A program made the position numbers and the translations under genes. A stretch of 64,000 nt of DNA from CAWDJT01 sp963828705 (GTDB lineage: Bacteria; Desulfobacterota; Syntrophobacteria; Syntrophobacterales; Syntrophobacteraceae): contig CAWHGA010000047.1 in assembly GCA_963828705.1 (NCBI GenBank), positions 40,330-104,329 of the forward strand, in the 5' to 3' direction. Positions 55,000 through 63,648 of the stretch are shown in pieces (the first letter of the stretch is position 1; every line of letters begins with the position of its first letter). The notes below the pieces were generated by a model. The model made no database searches. It saw only the letters and a program-made list of their open reading frames with translations, and was not told where the DNA came from.

Positions 55000-55683
55000 T
55001 CAATCAATTTCGGTTTCGGCCTGGTCCTGACCCTTGCTCTGGGTCTTACCCTTCTTCACGGGATAGATCACCACCTTGCGGAGATTGCCTTCACCCTTGC
55101 TCTTGGTGCGAACGTCCTGATCGTCCTTCAGGGCCAGGTGGACCACACGGCGATCATGGGCATTCAGCGGGCCGGTGGTGAAAGGGCGGCGCGCCTTTTT
55201 GACCTTTTCGCTCAATTGCTGTGCCAGTTCAGACAGGCCGGATTCGCGTTTGGACCGGTAGTTTTCGGTATCCACTACCACCGACATGCTTTCCCCCATT
55301 TCTCGCTGGAGGATCTTGCTGACCAGATACTGTAGCGCCTGTAAGGTCTTCCCGCGCTTGCCGATAAGCAACCCCGAACCGTTGCTGATGATGTTCAGGG
55401 TAATCTGGTCATCTGTGGATTCTGCTTCCACTACGGTGGGCAGTTCAATGTGTTTCAGGATTCTGGTGAGGACCTCCTTGGCGTGTTGCGCCGCACTTTC
55501 GACAGGAGCTTGTTTGGGGGTGACGCGGATTTTTGCTTTCTTGGCGCCGAAAATCCCAAAAATACCGGATGATTCGCGCGAGATAATCTCAATTTCCAGT
55601 TTTTCCTGCGGCATACCGAGTTTGTCACAGGCGGCCGCAATCGCCTCTTCTACCGTTTTTTCTTCGAATTCCAAAGTGGACAT
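55000..55683 (-). CDS. jag: RNA-binding protein Jag (SpoIIIJ-associated, KhpB/EloR-like)
   Basis: 227 residues. A Jag_N domain (STLEFEEKTVEEAIAAACDKLGMPQEKLEIEIISRESSGIFGIFGAKKAKIRV) is followed by a KH domain (NIISNGSGLLIGKRGKTLQALQYLVSKIL) and an R3H domain (ARRPFTTGPLNAHDRRVVHLAL). A basic, Lys/Gln-rich tail ends it. It is the usual partner of yidC downstream of rpmH-rnpA. Homologues affect envelope growth in Firmicutes. Confidence 0.93.
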   Translation of the reverse strand: MSTLEFEEKTVEEAIAAACDKLGMPQEKLEIEIISRESSGIFGIFGAKKAKIRVTPKQAPVESAAQHAKEVLTRILKHIELPTVVEAESTDDQITLNIISNGSGLLIGKRGKTLQALQYLVSKILQREMGESMSVVVDTENYRSKRESGLSELAQQLSEKVKKARRPFTTGPLNAHDRRVVHLALKDDQDVRTKSKGEGNLRKVVIYPVKKGKTQSKGQDQAETEID

Positions 55684-55758
55684 GCTTTCCTCCGCTCGTC
55701 TTCCAAACCGGCTGCGGTCACTTGGCGGTGACGCGCTTATGCATCGCGGGCACCATCT

Positions 55759-57429
55759 CTACGCCTGACGATTGACCCAGTATTGCTGTGCGATGGATAG
55801 AACGTTATTGACCAGCCAGTAAAGCACCAAGCCGGAAGGGAAGTTAACGAACATAACGGTGAAGACGACCGGCATCATAAGCATCATCTTCTCCTGGCGG
55901 GGATCACCCGTGGAAGGTGTCATCTTTTGCTGAATGAACATGGACGCGCCCATGAGCAGAGTCATGACCGGCAACCCCCCCAGGTACGGGATGGGAAAGC
56001 CGACGTTCAAGCGGTCGGGTGCCGTCAGGTCATTCATCCACAGCATAAACGGCTGATGGAGCAGGTCCACTGAACTGTACAACATCCGGTACAAGGCAAA
56101 AAAGACAGGAATCTGCAGCACCATCGGGAGACATCCCCCCATTGGATTTACCTTGTGGGTGCGATAGAGCCCCATGAGTTCCTGGTTGAGTTTCTCTCGG
56201 TCGTCTTTGTATTTTTCACGCAGGGCATTCAACTTCGGTTGGATCTTCTTCATGCCCTGCATGGATTTGTAGCTTTTGTGGGTGAGCGGCCAGAAGATGA
56301 TCTTGATGATCACCGTAATGAGGATGATGGCCACACCATAGTTGTGGGTGTATTTGTAAAGCCATTTGAGTGCATACAGCATCGGTTTGGCGAGGAAATC
56401 AAACCAGCCGTAATCGACCGCCGCCGCCAGATCATGGCCGGCCTGCTTGAGGGAAATCAGGTCTTTGGGACCCAGATAGAGTTTCAGATGAAAGGTTTTA
56501 TCCTTGCCTGCTTCGATCTGAAAAGGCTCGGTCAGGTAGATGGCACGCATCCGGCCGCTGGGTTCATCCAAAACCCGCGGCACCACTTGATAGCCGCTGG
56601 CCTCCATGGGGATGACGGCCTGGAGGAAGTAGTTGTTTTCGTACCCGAACCATTGCACGGGTGGAGCCAAGTTGTGCTCCTTCTTAAGCAGGTCCTTGAT
56701 ATCCAAAGTGGTGCTGGAATTGTTTTGGTAAAATAGGAACTGAGACTTGTTGTAGGAGGACTCCTCCTTACCGGCATAGGGCTCGTAATAGAAGCTGATG
56801 CCCATCTGGTCCAGCAAGCTTTCCTGGCCGATGTTCTGGAGCCGAATGACGACGGCCAGCGAATAATCGTTGGGTGAAAACGTGTAGGTCTTGGTGACCA
56901 GCAAACGGTCAGGTACTTCTGAAGAAAAACTGATGTCCTGGTTGGAACTGCCAGCGGCAACATCCAAGGATCGACTGCCGGTGGACTGATAGCGTCGAGT
57001 GGACAGCTCCCAGTCGGCATGTTGGATGAGATCAACGGCCATGGGCAAAAAGCCGCTGGACTGCGTGGTAATGACATCCAACAAGGGAGCTTGAGAATCG
57101 GCGCTTTGCCGATAATGCTTAAGCTTGAAATAGTGAATGCGTGCTCCGGAGTCGGTGACCTGGGTTTCGTAAAGCGGTGTTCGAATACTCCAGGTGTCCT
57201 GAAATTCCTTGGGTGTGGCTGCTTGCGTATTGGGCAGCAAGCTGGGTGCAGCCGCCTTGTCGGTTGTAGTAGTAGGTGCTGTCTTGCTCTCAGCGGGTTG
57301 CTGAGGTGCCTGGGTGCTCACTGGCGGGGACGCCTTCTTGAACCACGACGATTCCGGGGAAATAAACACTTCCCAGATGAAAAGTATGGCGATGGATAGA
57401 ACGAAGGCAAGAAGCGTGCGTTTTTCCAT
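55759..57429 (-). CDS. yidC: Membrane protein insertase YidC
   Basis: About 556 residues, the long Gram-negative form. An N-terminal membrane segment (MEKRTLLAFVLSIAILFIWEVF) precedes a low-complexity linker and a large periplasmic domain (about 85-345). The five-helix insertase core follows (YGVAIILITVIIKIIFWPLTHKSYKSMQGMKKIQPKLNALREKYKDDREKLNQELMGLYRTHKVNPMGGCLPMVLQIPVFFALYRML). ATG 57429 is preferred over TTG 57435 for spacing to GGAG. Inserts inner-membrane proteins with or without Sec. Confidence 0.96.
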   Translation of the reverse strand: MEKRTLLAFVLSIAILFIWEVFISPESSWFKKASPPVSTQAPQQPAESKTAPTTTTDKAAAPSLLPNTQAATPKEFQDTWSIRTPLYETQVTDSGARIHYFKLKHYRQSADSQAPLLDVITTQSSGFLPMAVDLIQHADWELSTRRYQSTGSRSLDVAAGSSNQDISFSSEVPDRLLVTKTYTFSPNDYSLAVVIRLQNIGQESLLDQMGISFYYEPYAGKEESSYNKSQFLFYQNNSSTTLDIKDLLKKEHNLAPPVQWFGYENNYFLQAVIPMEASGYQVVPRVLDEPSGRMRAIYLTEPFQIEAGKDKTFHLKLYLGPKDLISLKQAGHDLAAAVDYGWFDFLAKPMLYALKWLYKYTHNYGVAIILITVIIKIIFWPLTHKSYKSMQGMKKIQPKLNALREKYKDDREKLNQELMGLYRTHKVNPMGGCLPMVLQIPVFFALYRMLYSSVDLLHQPFMLWMNDLTAPDRLNVGFPIPYLGGLPVMTLLMGASMFIQQKMTPSTGDPRQEKMMLMMPVVFTVMFVNFPSGLVLYWLVNNVLSIAQQYWVNRQA

Positions 57430-57449
57430 GAACAATAAACTCCGTTAAG

Positions 57450-57680
57450 CTACTCTCGAAGGGGATTCTTATTGACCGGGTCATAGCCGCCCGGATGGAA
57501 AGGGTGACACCGCAACACGCGACACAATCCCATCCAGACCCCCTTCCAGGGACCAAAACATTGGATGGCTTCGCGGGCGTATTCCGAGCAAGTGGGAATG
57601 AAACGGCACGATGGGCCCTTCAGGGGTGACAACACCAACTGGTAAAACCGAATCAAACCGAACAATGTGGCCTTTATCAT
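57450..57680 (-). CDS. yidD: Membrane protein insertion efficiency factor YidD
   Basis: 76 residues: LIRFYQLVLSPLKGPSCRFIPTCSEYAREAIQCFGPWKGVWMGLCRVLRCHPFHPGGYDPV is the complete YidD signature with its three conserved Cys. It lies between rnpA (4-nt overlap) and yidC (20 bp), the standard arrangement. Confidence 0.96.
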   Translation of the reverse strand: MIKATLFGLIRFYQLVLSPLKGPSCRFIPTCSEYAREAIQCFGPWKGVWMGLCRVLRCHPFHPGGYDPVNKNPLRE

Positions 57681-58033
57681 GAACTGCGGCCTTCCTTCCT
57701 GGCCAGAACAGCACTGATTTCGATAACGATATCCTGCGGCTGGAGTTTTTCCGCGCCGGGCAGAGCGATGATCGCTATGTCCAGCGTCGGTGCCGGCAAA
57801 GATCCCTTGGTGTGACGAAAAAACTCCCGCAAACAACGTTTGATGCGATTGCGCTCCACCGCTTTCCAAAAGCGTTTTTGAACCACCATGCCCAGGCGGT
57901 GCCAGATGAGCCCGTTTTCTCGATAATTGATCAGAAAATGACGAGTGCGAAAACGGCTGCCATGGTCTTTGACGCGGCGAAATTCCGAAGGATGCCGCAT
58001 CCTTTCGTGAGCCCGCAGACTTAGTGTGCTCAT
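57677..58033 (-). CDS. rnpA: Ribonuclease P protein component
   Basis: 118 residues from ATG 58033 (MSTLSLRAHERMRHPSEFRRVKDHGSRFRTRHFLINY). The RNR motif (VQKRFWKAVERNRIKRCLREFFR) binds RNase P RNA. An ORF extends 36 codons further upstream, but those residues are not conserved. It overlaps yidD by 4 nt. Confidence 0.93.
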   Translation of the reverse strand: MSTLSLRAHERMRHPSEFRRVKDHGSRFRTRHFLINYRENGLIWHRLGMVVQKRFWKAVERNRIKRCLREFFRHTKGSLPAPTLDIAIIALPGAEKLQPQDIVIEISAVLARKEGRSS

Positions 58034-58447
58034 GGGTGCCTTCCAGCGGCCGCCGTGGTCTCTTGCCGCAAGGCTCATTAAGACGGAAACCGTTTGGCGC
58101 TGATGGCAGCAAAGTCCGTGGACCATATCTGATAAGCCCACTAGGCGACCTTCGCAGTGCTACCGGCCGCCAAAACCGTCCCTCATCTGTCCGGGCTAAA
58201 GCGGTCAATGCCGCGGTGATCTTAAGATCTCACCTGCAGCACCTAACCATACATTCCGCGGCGTGTGGGGCTTGTTCGACCTCTACCGGCGAAACGTAGG
58301 GGAGTTCGTTGGTTCGGGCACCTTTAACCTCTTCCAGACTGGGGGCCGCCGGCTGACCAGGGATATGGCTGTGCTTGAGGGGGGCACCGCAGACCTGCAC
58401 GCAAAAAAGTTCGGCGACCTGCCACGACTAGCGGTCGATTCGTGGGA
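58034..58447. other. Non-coding spacer between rpmH and rnpA
   Basis: 414 bp. These two genes usually lie within a few tens of bases. No reading frame on either strand resembles a gene. A perfect 12-bp palindrome GATCTTAAGATC lies at 58218-58229. The spacer may hold an extra promoter for rnpA or an inserted sequence. Confidence 0.5.
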
Positions 58448-58582
58448 CTATACCGCCAGTCTCTTGCGGCCTTTGGCGCGGCGGCGCTTCAACACCAACC
58501 GGCCGGATTTGTCGGCCATGCGAGCCAGGAAGCCGTGAGTGCGTTTTCGGCGCAAATTACTTGGTTGGTAGGTCATCTTCAT
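58448..58582 (-). CDS. rpmH: 50S ribosomal protein L34
   Basis: 44 residues starting MKMTYQPSNLRRKRTHGFLARM and ending KRRRAKGRKRLAV, the complete and highly conserved L34. The start codon is at 58582 and the stop at 58448-58450. It heads the rnpA-yidD-yidC-jag-mnmE block. A GAGGT site lies about 10 nt before the start. Confidence 0.97.
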   Translation of the reverse strand: MKMTYQPSNLRRKRTHGFLARMADKSGRLVLKRRRAKGRKRLAV

Positions 58583-58741
58583 CGGTGTCAAGACCTCGCT
58601 ATCTGAAATGTTGTTAATTCCATAAATAAGGTGCTTCCCAAACGGAAGCTAGTACGCCCAGTTTTGTTCCGGTGGGAAGACCCCCACTTTGAATCAAAAA
58701 AGGGGTGAGCAAAATTCCTAATCTAGGAACGCAAATTTAAG

Positions 58742-58771
58742 CTTGTAAACAAAAACCATTTTTGTTGTCAA
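58742..58771 (-). promoter_or_regulatory. Candidate rpmH promoter with an internal palindrome
   Basis: Reading leftwards, a perfect -35 TTGACA (58766-58771), an 18-bp spacer and a -10-like TACAAG (58742-58747). The spacer and first -35 base are occupied by the palindrome AACAAAAACCATTTTTGTT (58748-58766), two 8-bp arms around CCA, which could be an operator. The surrounding 58583-58765 is AT-rich. Confidence 0.5.
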
Positions 58772-58830
58772 GGTGGAATGTCTTCCGGTTGACCGTTTCG
58801 TTGAATGCCGATGGACCTCATCTTTGGGAG

Positions 58831-60189
58831 ATGAGCATACTGGAAAACAGACTATGGGGCAAGAAGTTGAGAAGGAGTTTCCCAGTTGTGTTTCTGACAA
58901 CGGCCTCTGACCCTGGCCAAGACCCGGTGTTTGCCTCGGCACTGCGTTGCGTTCGCTGCGGCGCCTGCGCCAATGTCTGCCCCATCTACCGGCTGGTGGG
59001 AGGCTACAACTACGGGTATGTCTACATCGGCGCCATCGGTTTGATCCTCACTTATCTTCTATCACGGCCGCAAAAATGCCCGCGCCATCGTGCACAATTG
59101 CCTCAACTGTCAGGCCAGTAAAGCGGTGTGCCCAACCGGGATCGACCTGCGCACCTGATCAAAGAAGTATATCGCACCGTGCTCCAGGGTGGAAGATCGC
59201 AAACCGGTGAAGGACCGATTGTTGGCCACGGTGCTCAAAGATCGTCGATTGTTTCATTTCCTGTTGCGCCGTGCGCATCGAGCGCTGAAACCAGTGGCGG
59301 AAGGTCCGTATCTGCGCCATCTGCCCTTGCTGTTCGACAAGGAACAACGGTTTCGCCGTCTGCCTGTGGTGGTCTCCACACCTCTGCGCGATCACTCGGC
59401 AGCACATCGCGCCACGAGTAGCCAAACCACGCTACCGCGTGGAGCTGTTTGCGGGCTGCCTGATCGATTTCGTCTATCCCGAACAGGCCGAAGCCTTCCT
59501 GCGCCTATGAAGGACTTGAGGTAGCAGTTGATTTCCCTTTGGATCAAACCTGCTGCGGATTGCCCACAAAGATGATGGGGAGAAAATGAAACCGCCCGTG
59601 AAGTGGCTATCCAGAATCTCAAGGCGGTGGACCCGGCAAGCTACGGACTTTGTCCTGACCCTGTGCGCATCTTCGGCTTCACATATCAAGGACAATTACC
59701 CTAAGCTGCTGGCTGGCGATCCCGCCCTGCAGGTAAGAATGCGCCAAATGGCAAGCAGAATCATTGATTTTGAGCTCATTCATGGTTGACATCCTGGTGG
59801 TTTCACCCGGACAAGCCTCGGGAGATCCCCTCGTCGCCAAAGTCGCCTACCACGCACCCTGCCATCTGTGTCGCGGCATGGGGGTGACTCAGCAACCCCG
59901 GGAACTCCTCAGACGTTCCGGCTTGGACTATGTACCGGGCAAAGACGAAGATGTCTGCTACGGTTTCGGAGGATCTTATTCCTTCGAATTCCCGGAGGTC
60001 TCAGCGGAGCTCCTGCGCCGCAAGCTGGCAAACGTAACCGCCACCGGCGCAGAAGTTCTGGTGACCGATTGCCCGGGATGTGTCCTGCAGTTGCGCGGCG
60101 GAATCGAAACGAGCAGGAAGGGGAAAGTGACCGTGAAACACATTGCGGAAGCGGTTGCTGAAGCCCAGCAGGAACAGGGTTCGGATTAG
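58831..60189 (+). pseudogene. LutB-like lactate-utilization Fe-S protein remnant
   Basis: Fragments in at least six frame segments follow the order of LutB/LldH-type proteins. They begin VFASALRCVRCGACANVCPIYRLVGGYNYGYVYIGAIGLILTYLL, then ARAIVHNCLNCQASKAVCPTGIDL (two 4Fe-4S motifs), then RYRVELFAGCLIDFVYPEQAEAFL. Next come VAVDFPLDQTCCGLPTKMMG, then CASSASHIKDNYPKLL, then VAYHAPCHLCRG..DEDVCYGFGGSYSFEFPEV, and finally VLVTDCPGCVLQLRGG to the stop at 60189. The N-terminal LUD domain of full-length homologues is missing. The family oxidises lactate with quinone or Fe-S partners. The density of breaks suggests a decayed gene, with assembly error as the alternative. Confidence 0.6.
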
Positions 60190-60365
60190 GTCAGGATGGG
60201 ACAGGCCTGTCGACCTTGCCACTAACAAGGTACCTCCTACCCATACTCACTGACCTCAATAGAGAGGTGCTCCGGCCTTCCCTATCAAACTGTCGGGTGC
60301 TCATCGGTGAGGGCATGTACCCCTATCTGATTTAAGCAGAATTTTGCGTCTCGATGCCACAAAAA

Positions 60366-60745
60366 TCATTGCGTCTGTTCGAGGACTTTCCTCAGCTTCT
60401 CCAGGAGGTCGGCGGCATCACTCTTACCGGGCTCTACCGGCAGCTCCGGCCGACGCCCAGGCCCTCACTGGCCTCGTGGAACTCGGTTCCGACAAAGGAC
60501 TGACCACGGCAGTATTCACCATGGCGTTCACCGGTCAATCAATTGGGAAACCAGGTCGAGGGGTTTGAAATCCGGCAGATCGAAGTCAATGACGACCAGA
60601 TCGGGAGCCGAGGCGCGCACGACGTCTAGAGCCTCGGCTCCGGAAACAACGTGCTGGAGGCGCACCCTAGGGTCTGAGGACAAGGCTTCGGAAAAAGGAT
60701 GCATGATTTCCGGACGAGCGGTTGCTACAAGGATATCGCAGCATG
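60366..60745 (-). pseudogene. CheY-like receiver domain remnant
   Basis: Read leftwards: CDILVATARPEIMHPFSEALSSDPRVRLQHVVSGAEALDVVRASAPDLVVIDFDLPDFKPLDLVSQLID. Then NAMVNTAVVSPLSE, EFHEASEGLG and SDAADLLEKLRKVLEQTQ appear in other frames. The VVIDFDLPD stretch is the phospho-acceptor region of a receiver. At least three breaks, and no intact start. It may once have been a stand-alone response regulator near the Fe-S cluster. Confidence 0.45.
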
Positions 60746-60944
60746 GCTTCTTCTCATTGGTTGCATCAAGTCACATGAAGCTGGCAGCGAGGTGCCGCCA
60801 AAGCTGACCAACCGAGGGGAAAGGGCCGCAAACGGGGTTATCAAATAACATCCGGCGATCGCTTGCGGTTCCCCTCCACGTTCGGCCGACAGATCCTGCA
60901 GATCCGAGCATTGTGATTGAAGCCGCCCCGACATGGCGGCTCAT

Positions 60945-61350
60945 TCAATCCGAAGTATGGTTTGCGACCTTCTTGTAGTAGTCGGCAATGGCCTCGCCAA
61001 GAGTATTTACCGCCAGCCGGGCACAGTGCATGTGGTCTTCCGGCAGACCGCCAAGGGCCGTAACCACCTCTTGCGGCTCCAGCTCCAGCGCGTGATCCAG
61101 GTCCCGCCCCTTAGCCAGTTCACTCATGGCACTGGCGCAGACCAGGGTAGACGCAGCCGTGGGAGAGACCTTGATATCGGCAATGGCTCCCTGGTGGATC
61201 CGTGCGATACCTCCATGGAATCCCCACATTGACCAACCGCTATGCCTTTCCGTGCGGATCATCCAAGAAACCGATGTTCTTAGGCTGCCTGGCCAGGCAC
61301 AGAAACCGTTCCCCGACCTGACCCGGCAAGGCGGAATCACTGTCAAACAC
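60945..61350 (-). pseudogene. NifU/IscU-like Fe-S scaffold, frameshifted
   Basis: Segments: ERFLCLARQPKNIGFLDDPHGKA, then VGQCGDSMEV, then IHQGAIADIKV and (S)HGC, then SAMSELAKGRDLDHALELEPQEVVTALGGLPEDHMHCARLAVNTLGEAIADYYKK. The GQCGD, SHGC and HCA cysteines match the three cluster ligands of NifU N-terminal/IscU scaffolds. Three or more breaks between about 61100 and 61270. It is the last gene of the MinD-NifX cluster reading leftwards. Confidence 0.6.
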
Positions 61351-61372
61351 GTCCTTTCCCCTCCTCCGCGGC

Positions 61373-61772
61373 TCAGAACCTGCCCATCTGGGGAGCCCCA
61401 CCGCCGCCGCACGTGAACTCCTGAGTAAACCGCTGTAGCGTGCCGTTCAAGAGGGCATCCACAGCCTCTCCCACGGTTTGGGCGCCGCCACCGTAAAGGA
61501 CGTCGATTCCCACCTGATTGAATCCCATCAGCGGCCGCATGCCCATGCCGCCGGCGATGAGCACCTGTACGCCGTTTTGGGCCAGGTGATTGACCGGAGC
61601 CATGCATCCGCCCTGCGCATGGGGTACGTTGGGCAGGGGTTTTGACCTCCTGCACACCACCATCCGCGATTTTGACCACGGTATAAAGGTCGCAGTGGCC
61701 GAAATGGGCGCCGAGGGCGGCATCAAGCCCACCAGGATGGGATGAGGGAATGGCAACAATGGTACTTTTCAT
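61373..61772 (-). CDS. NifX/MTH1175-like dinitrogenase-cofactor-type protein, one frameshift
   Basis: About 132 residues: MKSTIVAIPSSHPGGLDAALGAHFGHCDLYTVVKIADGGVQEVKT, then (after a break near 61640) NVPHAQGGCMAPVNHLAQNGVQVLIAGGMGMRPLMGFNQVGIDVLYGGGAQTVGEAVDALLNG. It ends CGGGGAPQMGRF. This is the Nitro_FeMo-Co fold of NifX, NifY and orange protein (ORP), which bind Mo/Fe or Mo/Cu clusters. The Cys-Gly-rich tail may also bind metal. Next to MinD-type ATPases. Confidence 0.75.
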
Positions 61773-61894
61773 CGTATTCTCCTTAAGACTGTTTCTCGAT
61801 AGCCAACAACTCAACACTGCTGGACCCAATTTGCGCAGTGTTATCCAATACTCCATTCCAAGCAATAAACGCGCCATTGACCCATGACCAGGCG

Positions 61895-62774
61895 CTAGCG
61901 TTCGAGGCCGACCAGTTCCTCGATCCGTCCCCAGGCCCGCCTGAGTCCACGACTGAAATCACCTTCGGCCAGCTCGGTTACGACCAAACCCTGCACCATG
62001 GCCTTGGTGACGATGTCATCGTGGGGTAGATGCGATAACACCGGATAGTTCCCCTCACGACAATAGGTTTCGATCCGGTCGGTTTCCTCGGGATTGAGGT
62101 CGTGTTTGTTGATGATGACTGCAAAGGGGAGTTGAAAGTGTTTGCACAGATCGGCAACCCTTTCCAGGTCGTGTCGCCCCGAGGGCGTTGGTTCCGTGAC
62201 CGCCACCGCCAGGTGCGCTCCCGACAGGGAACTGATCACGGGGCAACCAATACCGGGCGCACCGTCGCACAGGACCAGGTCCGCGCCGCTGGCCTTGGCC
62301 AGTTCCCGAGCCTGCTGCTTGAGCACCATCACCAGCCTTCCCGAGTTCTCCTCGCCCGGAAAAAGCTGCGCATGGACCAGCGGACCGAAACGGGTGGATG
62401 AAACATACCACTGGCCGCAGTGCTTTTCCGGAAACCGGATGGCCTCATCCGGGCAGAACACCACACAGACCTTGCAACCCTCGCACCGCAAGGGGTTGAC
62501 GGTGAATCCTGCGTTCCTCCTCCCTGATTGCGCCGAATTGGCACATGGACGCGCACAGACCGCATCGAGTGCACTGTTCGCGGTCGATTTGGGCCTCGTG
62601 CCCCGAGTGGAACTCCTCGATCCGTTCCCGTGTGGGCTGAAGCAGCAGGTGCAGATCGGGGGCGTCCACATCCAGATCGCAGATGATCTTGTTGGTAGCC
62701 AGATGAGCGAACGCTCCGGTAAGCGAGGTTTTGCCCGTGCCGCCCTTGCCGCTGATAATGATGATCTCACGCAC
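61895..62774 (-). CDS. MinD/Mrp-like ATPase with inserted 2x[4Fe-4S] ferredoxin domain, one frameshift
   Basis: About 292 residues from GTG 62774. Walker A IIIISGKGGTGKTSLTGAFAHL, CDLDVDAPDLHLLLQ, then a ferredoxin insert (CTRCGLCASMCQFGAI and CEGCKVCVVFCPDEAI). A break near 62515 lies between the two cluster motifs. The ATPase then resumes: GADLVLCDGAPGIGCPVISSLSGAHLAVAVTEPTPSGRHDLERVADL and FAVIINKHDLNPEETDRIETYC. Such ATPases occur in ORP operons and in Fe-S carrier systems. The start overlaps the end of the paralogous gene upstream. Confidence 0.8.
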
Positions 62775-63648
62775 GGGCGGACTCCTGCGGGCGGCGTCGG
62801 GTCGCCAGATCACGGATTCGGCCCAGCAGGGAAACGAAGGTCGCCTTCAGCTCCAAGGAGACGTCCGCAATGATCCTGCCCCGGGCGTAAGCCTCGGCAA
62901 TGGCGCGGTCAAAGGGGATCTCGGCCAGGATCGGCAGCCCCTTATCCTTGCAAAACCGATAAACAGCATCATTGCCCAGGCCGGCCCGGTTGACCACGGC
63001 GCCGATGGGTTTTTGCAAAGGGTGGAAGGCTTCCCAGGCCAGCTGAAAATCATAGAAACCAAAGGGAGTAGGCTCGGTAACCAGGACAATCACGTCACTG
63101 TCGATCACGGCATTGACCGCCGGGCAGCTCACCCCGGGGGGAGCGTCGATAATGGCATCACCTCCGTTGGCGGCGAGCATCTGGTTGAGCCTTACCTTGA
63201 CTTGCCGCATGAGGGGCGGGCTCATAGCCTCGCCAATGCGTAACCGCCCCATGAGAAATGCCGCGTTGCCGGCCTGTCCCCAGCTGATTTCTCCCAGTTC
63301 CCGTTGGCCTCGCGGAGATCGCCTTTTCTGGACACACCGCGATGCAGCCGCCGCAACCATGGCACATTTCCGGAAAGGTCAATACCAGCTGGTTGATGAC
63401 ACTGATGGCCTTGAACTGGCAAAGATTAGAACAGTCCCCGCAATGGGTGCATCTTGATTCATCCACCGCCGGCACCGTTAGATTGGCTGGCTCTCTGCCG
63501 TCGATGGCGGGGTGGAGAAAAAGATGCAGGTTGGGCTCTTCCACATCCAGATCCACGGCCAACACCGATCCATCCCAGACGGTGGCCAGGGAAGCGACGA
63601 CCGTGGTCTTGCCGGTGCCACCCTTGCCACTCGCCACCGAACGATCAT
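62767..63648 (-). CDS. MinD/Mrp-like ATPase with 2x[4Fe-4S] ferredoxin domain (paralogue), two frameshifts
   Basis: About 293 residues. ATG 63648 overlaps the NifX-like stop as ATGA, but one base is missing between MIV and SVASGKGGTGKTTVVASLA. LAVDLDVEEPNLHLFLHP and the clusters CTHCGDCSNLCQFKAI and CHGCGGCIAVCPEKAI follow. After a break near 63320 come ELGEISWGQAGNAAFLMGRLRIGEAMSPPLMRQVK, DAIIDAPPGVSCPAVNAVIDSDVIVLVTEPTPFGFYDFQLA and GAVVNRAGLGN. It is the sister of the next gene; the two probably form a heterodimer. Confidence 0.8.

Noticed and set aside
58583..58760. oriC / DnaA boxes upstream of rpmH
   Set aside because: The region is AT-rich, but no TTATCCACA-type box is seen on either strand and dnaA is not adjacent.
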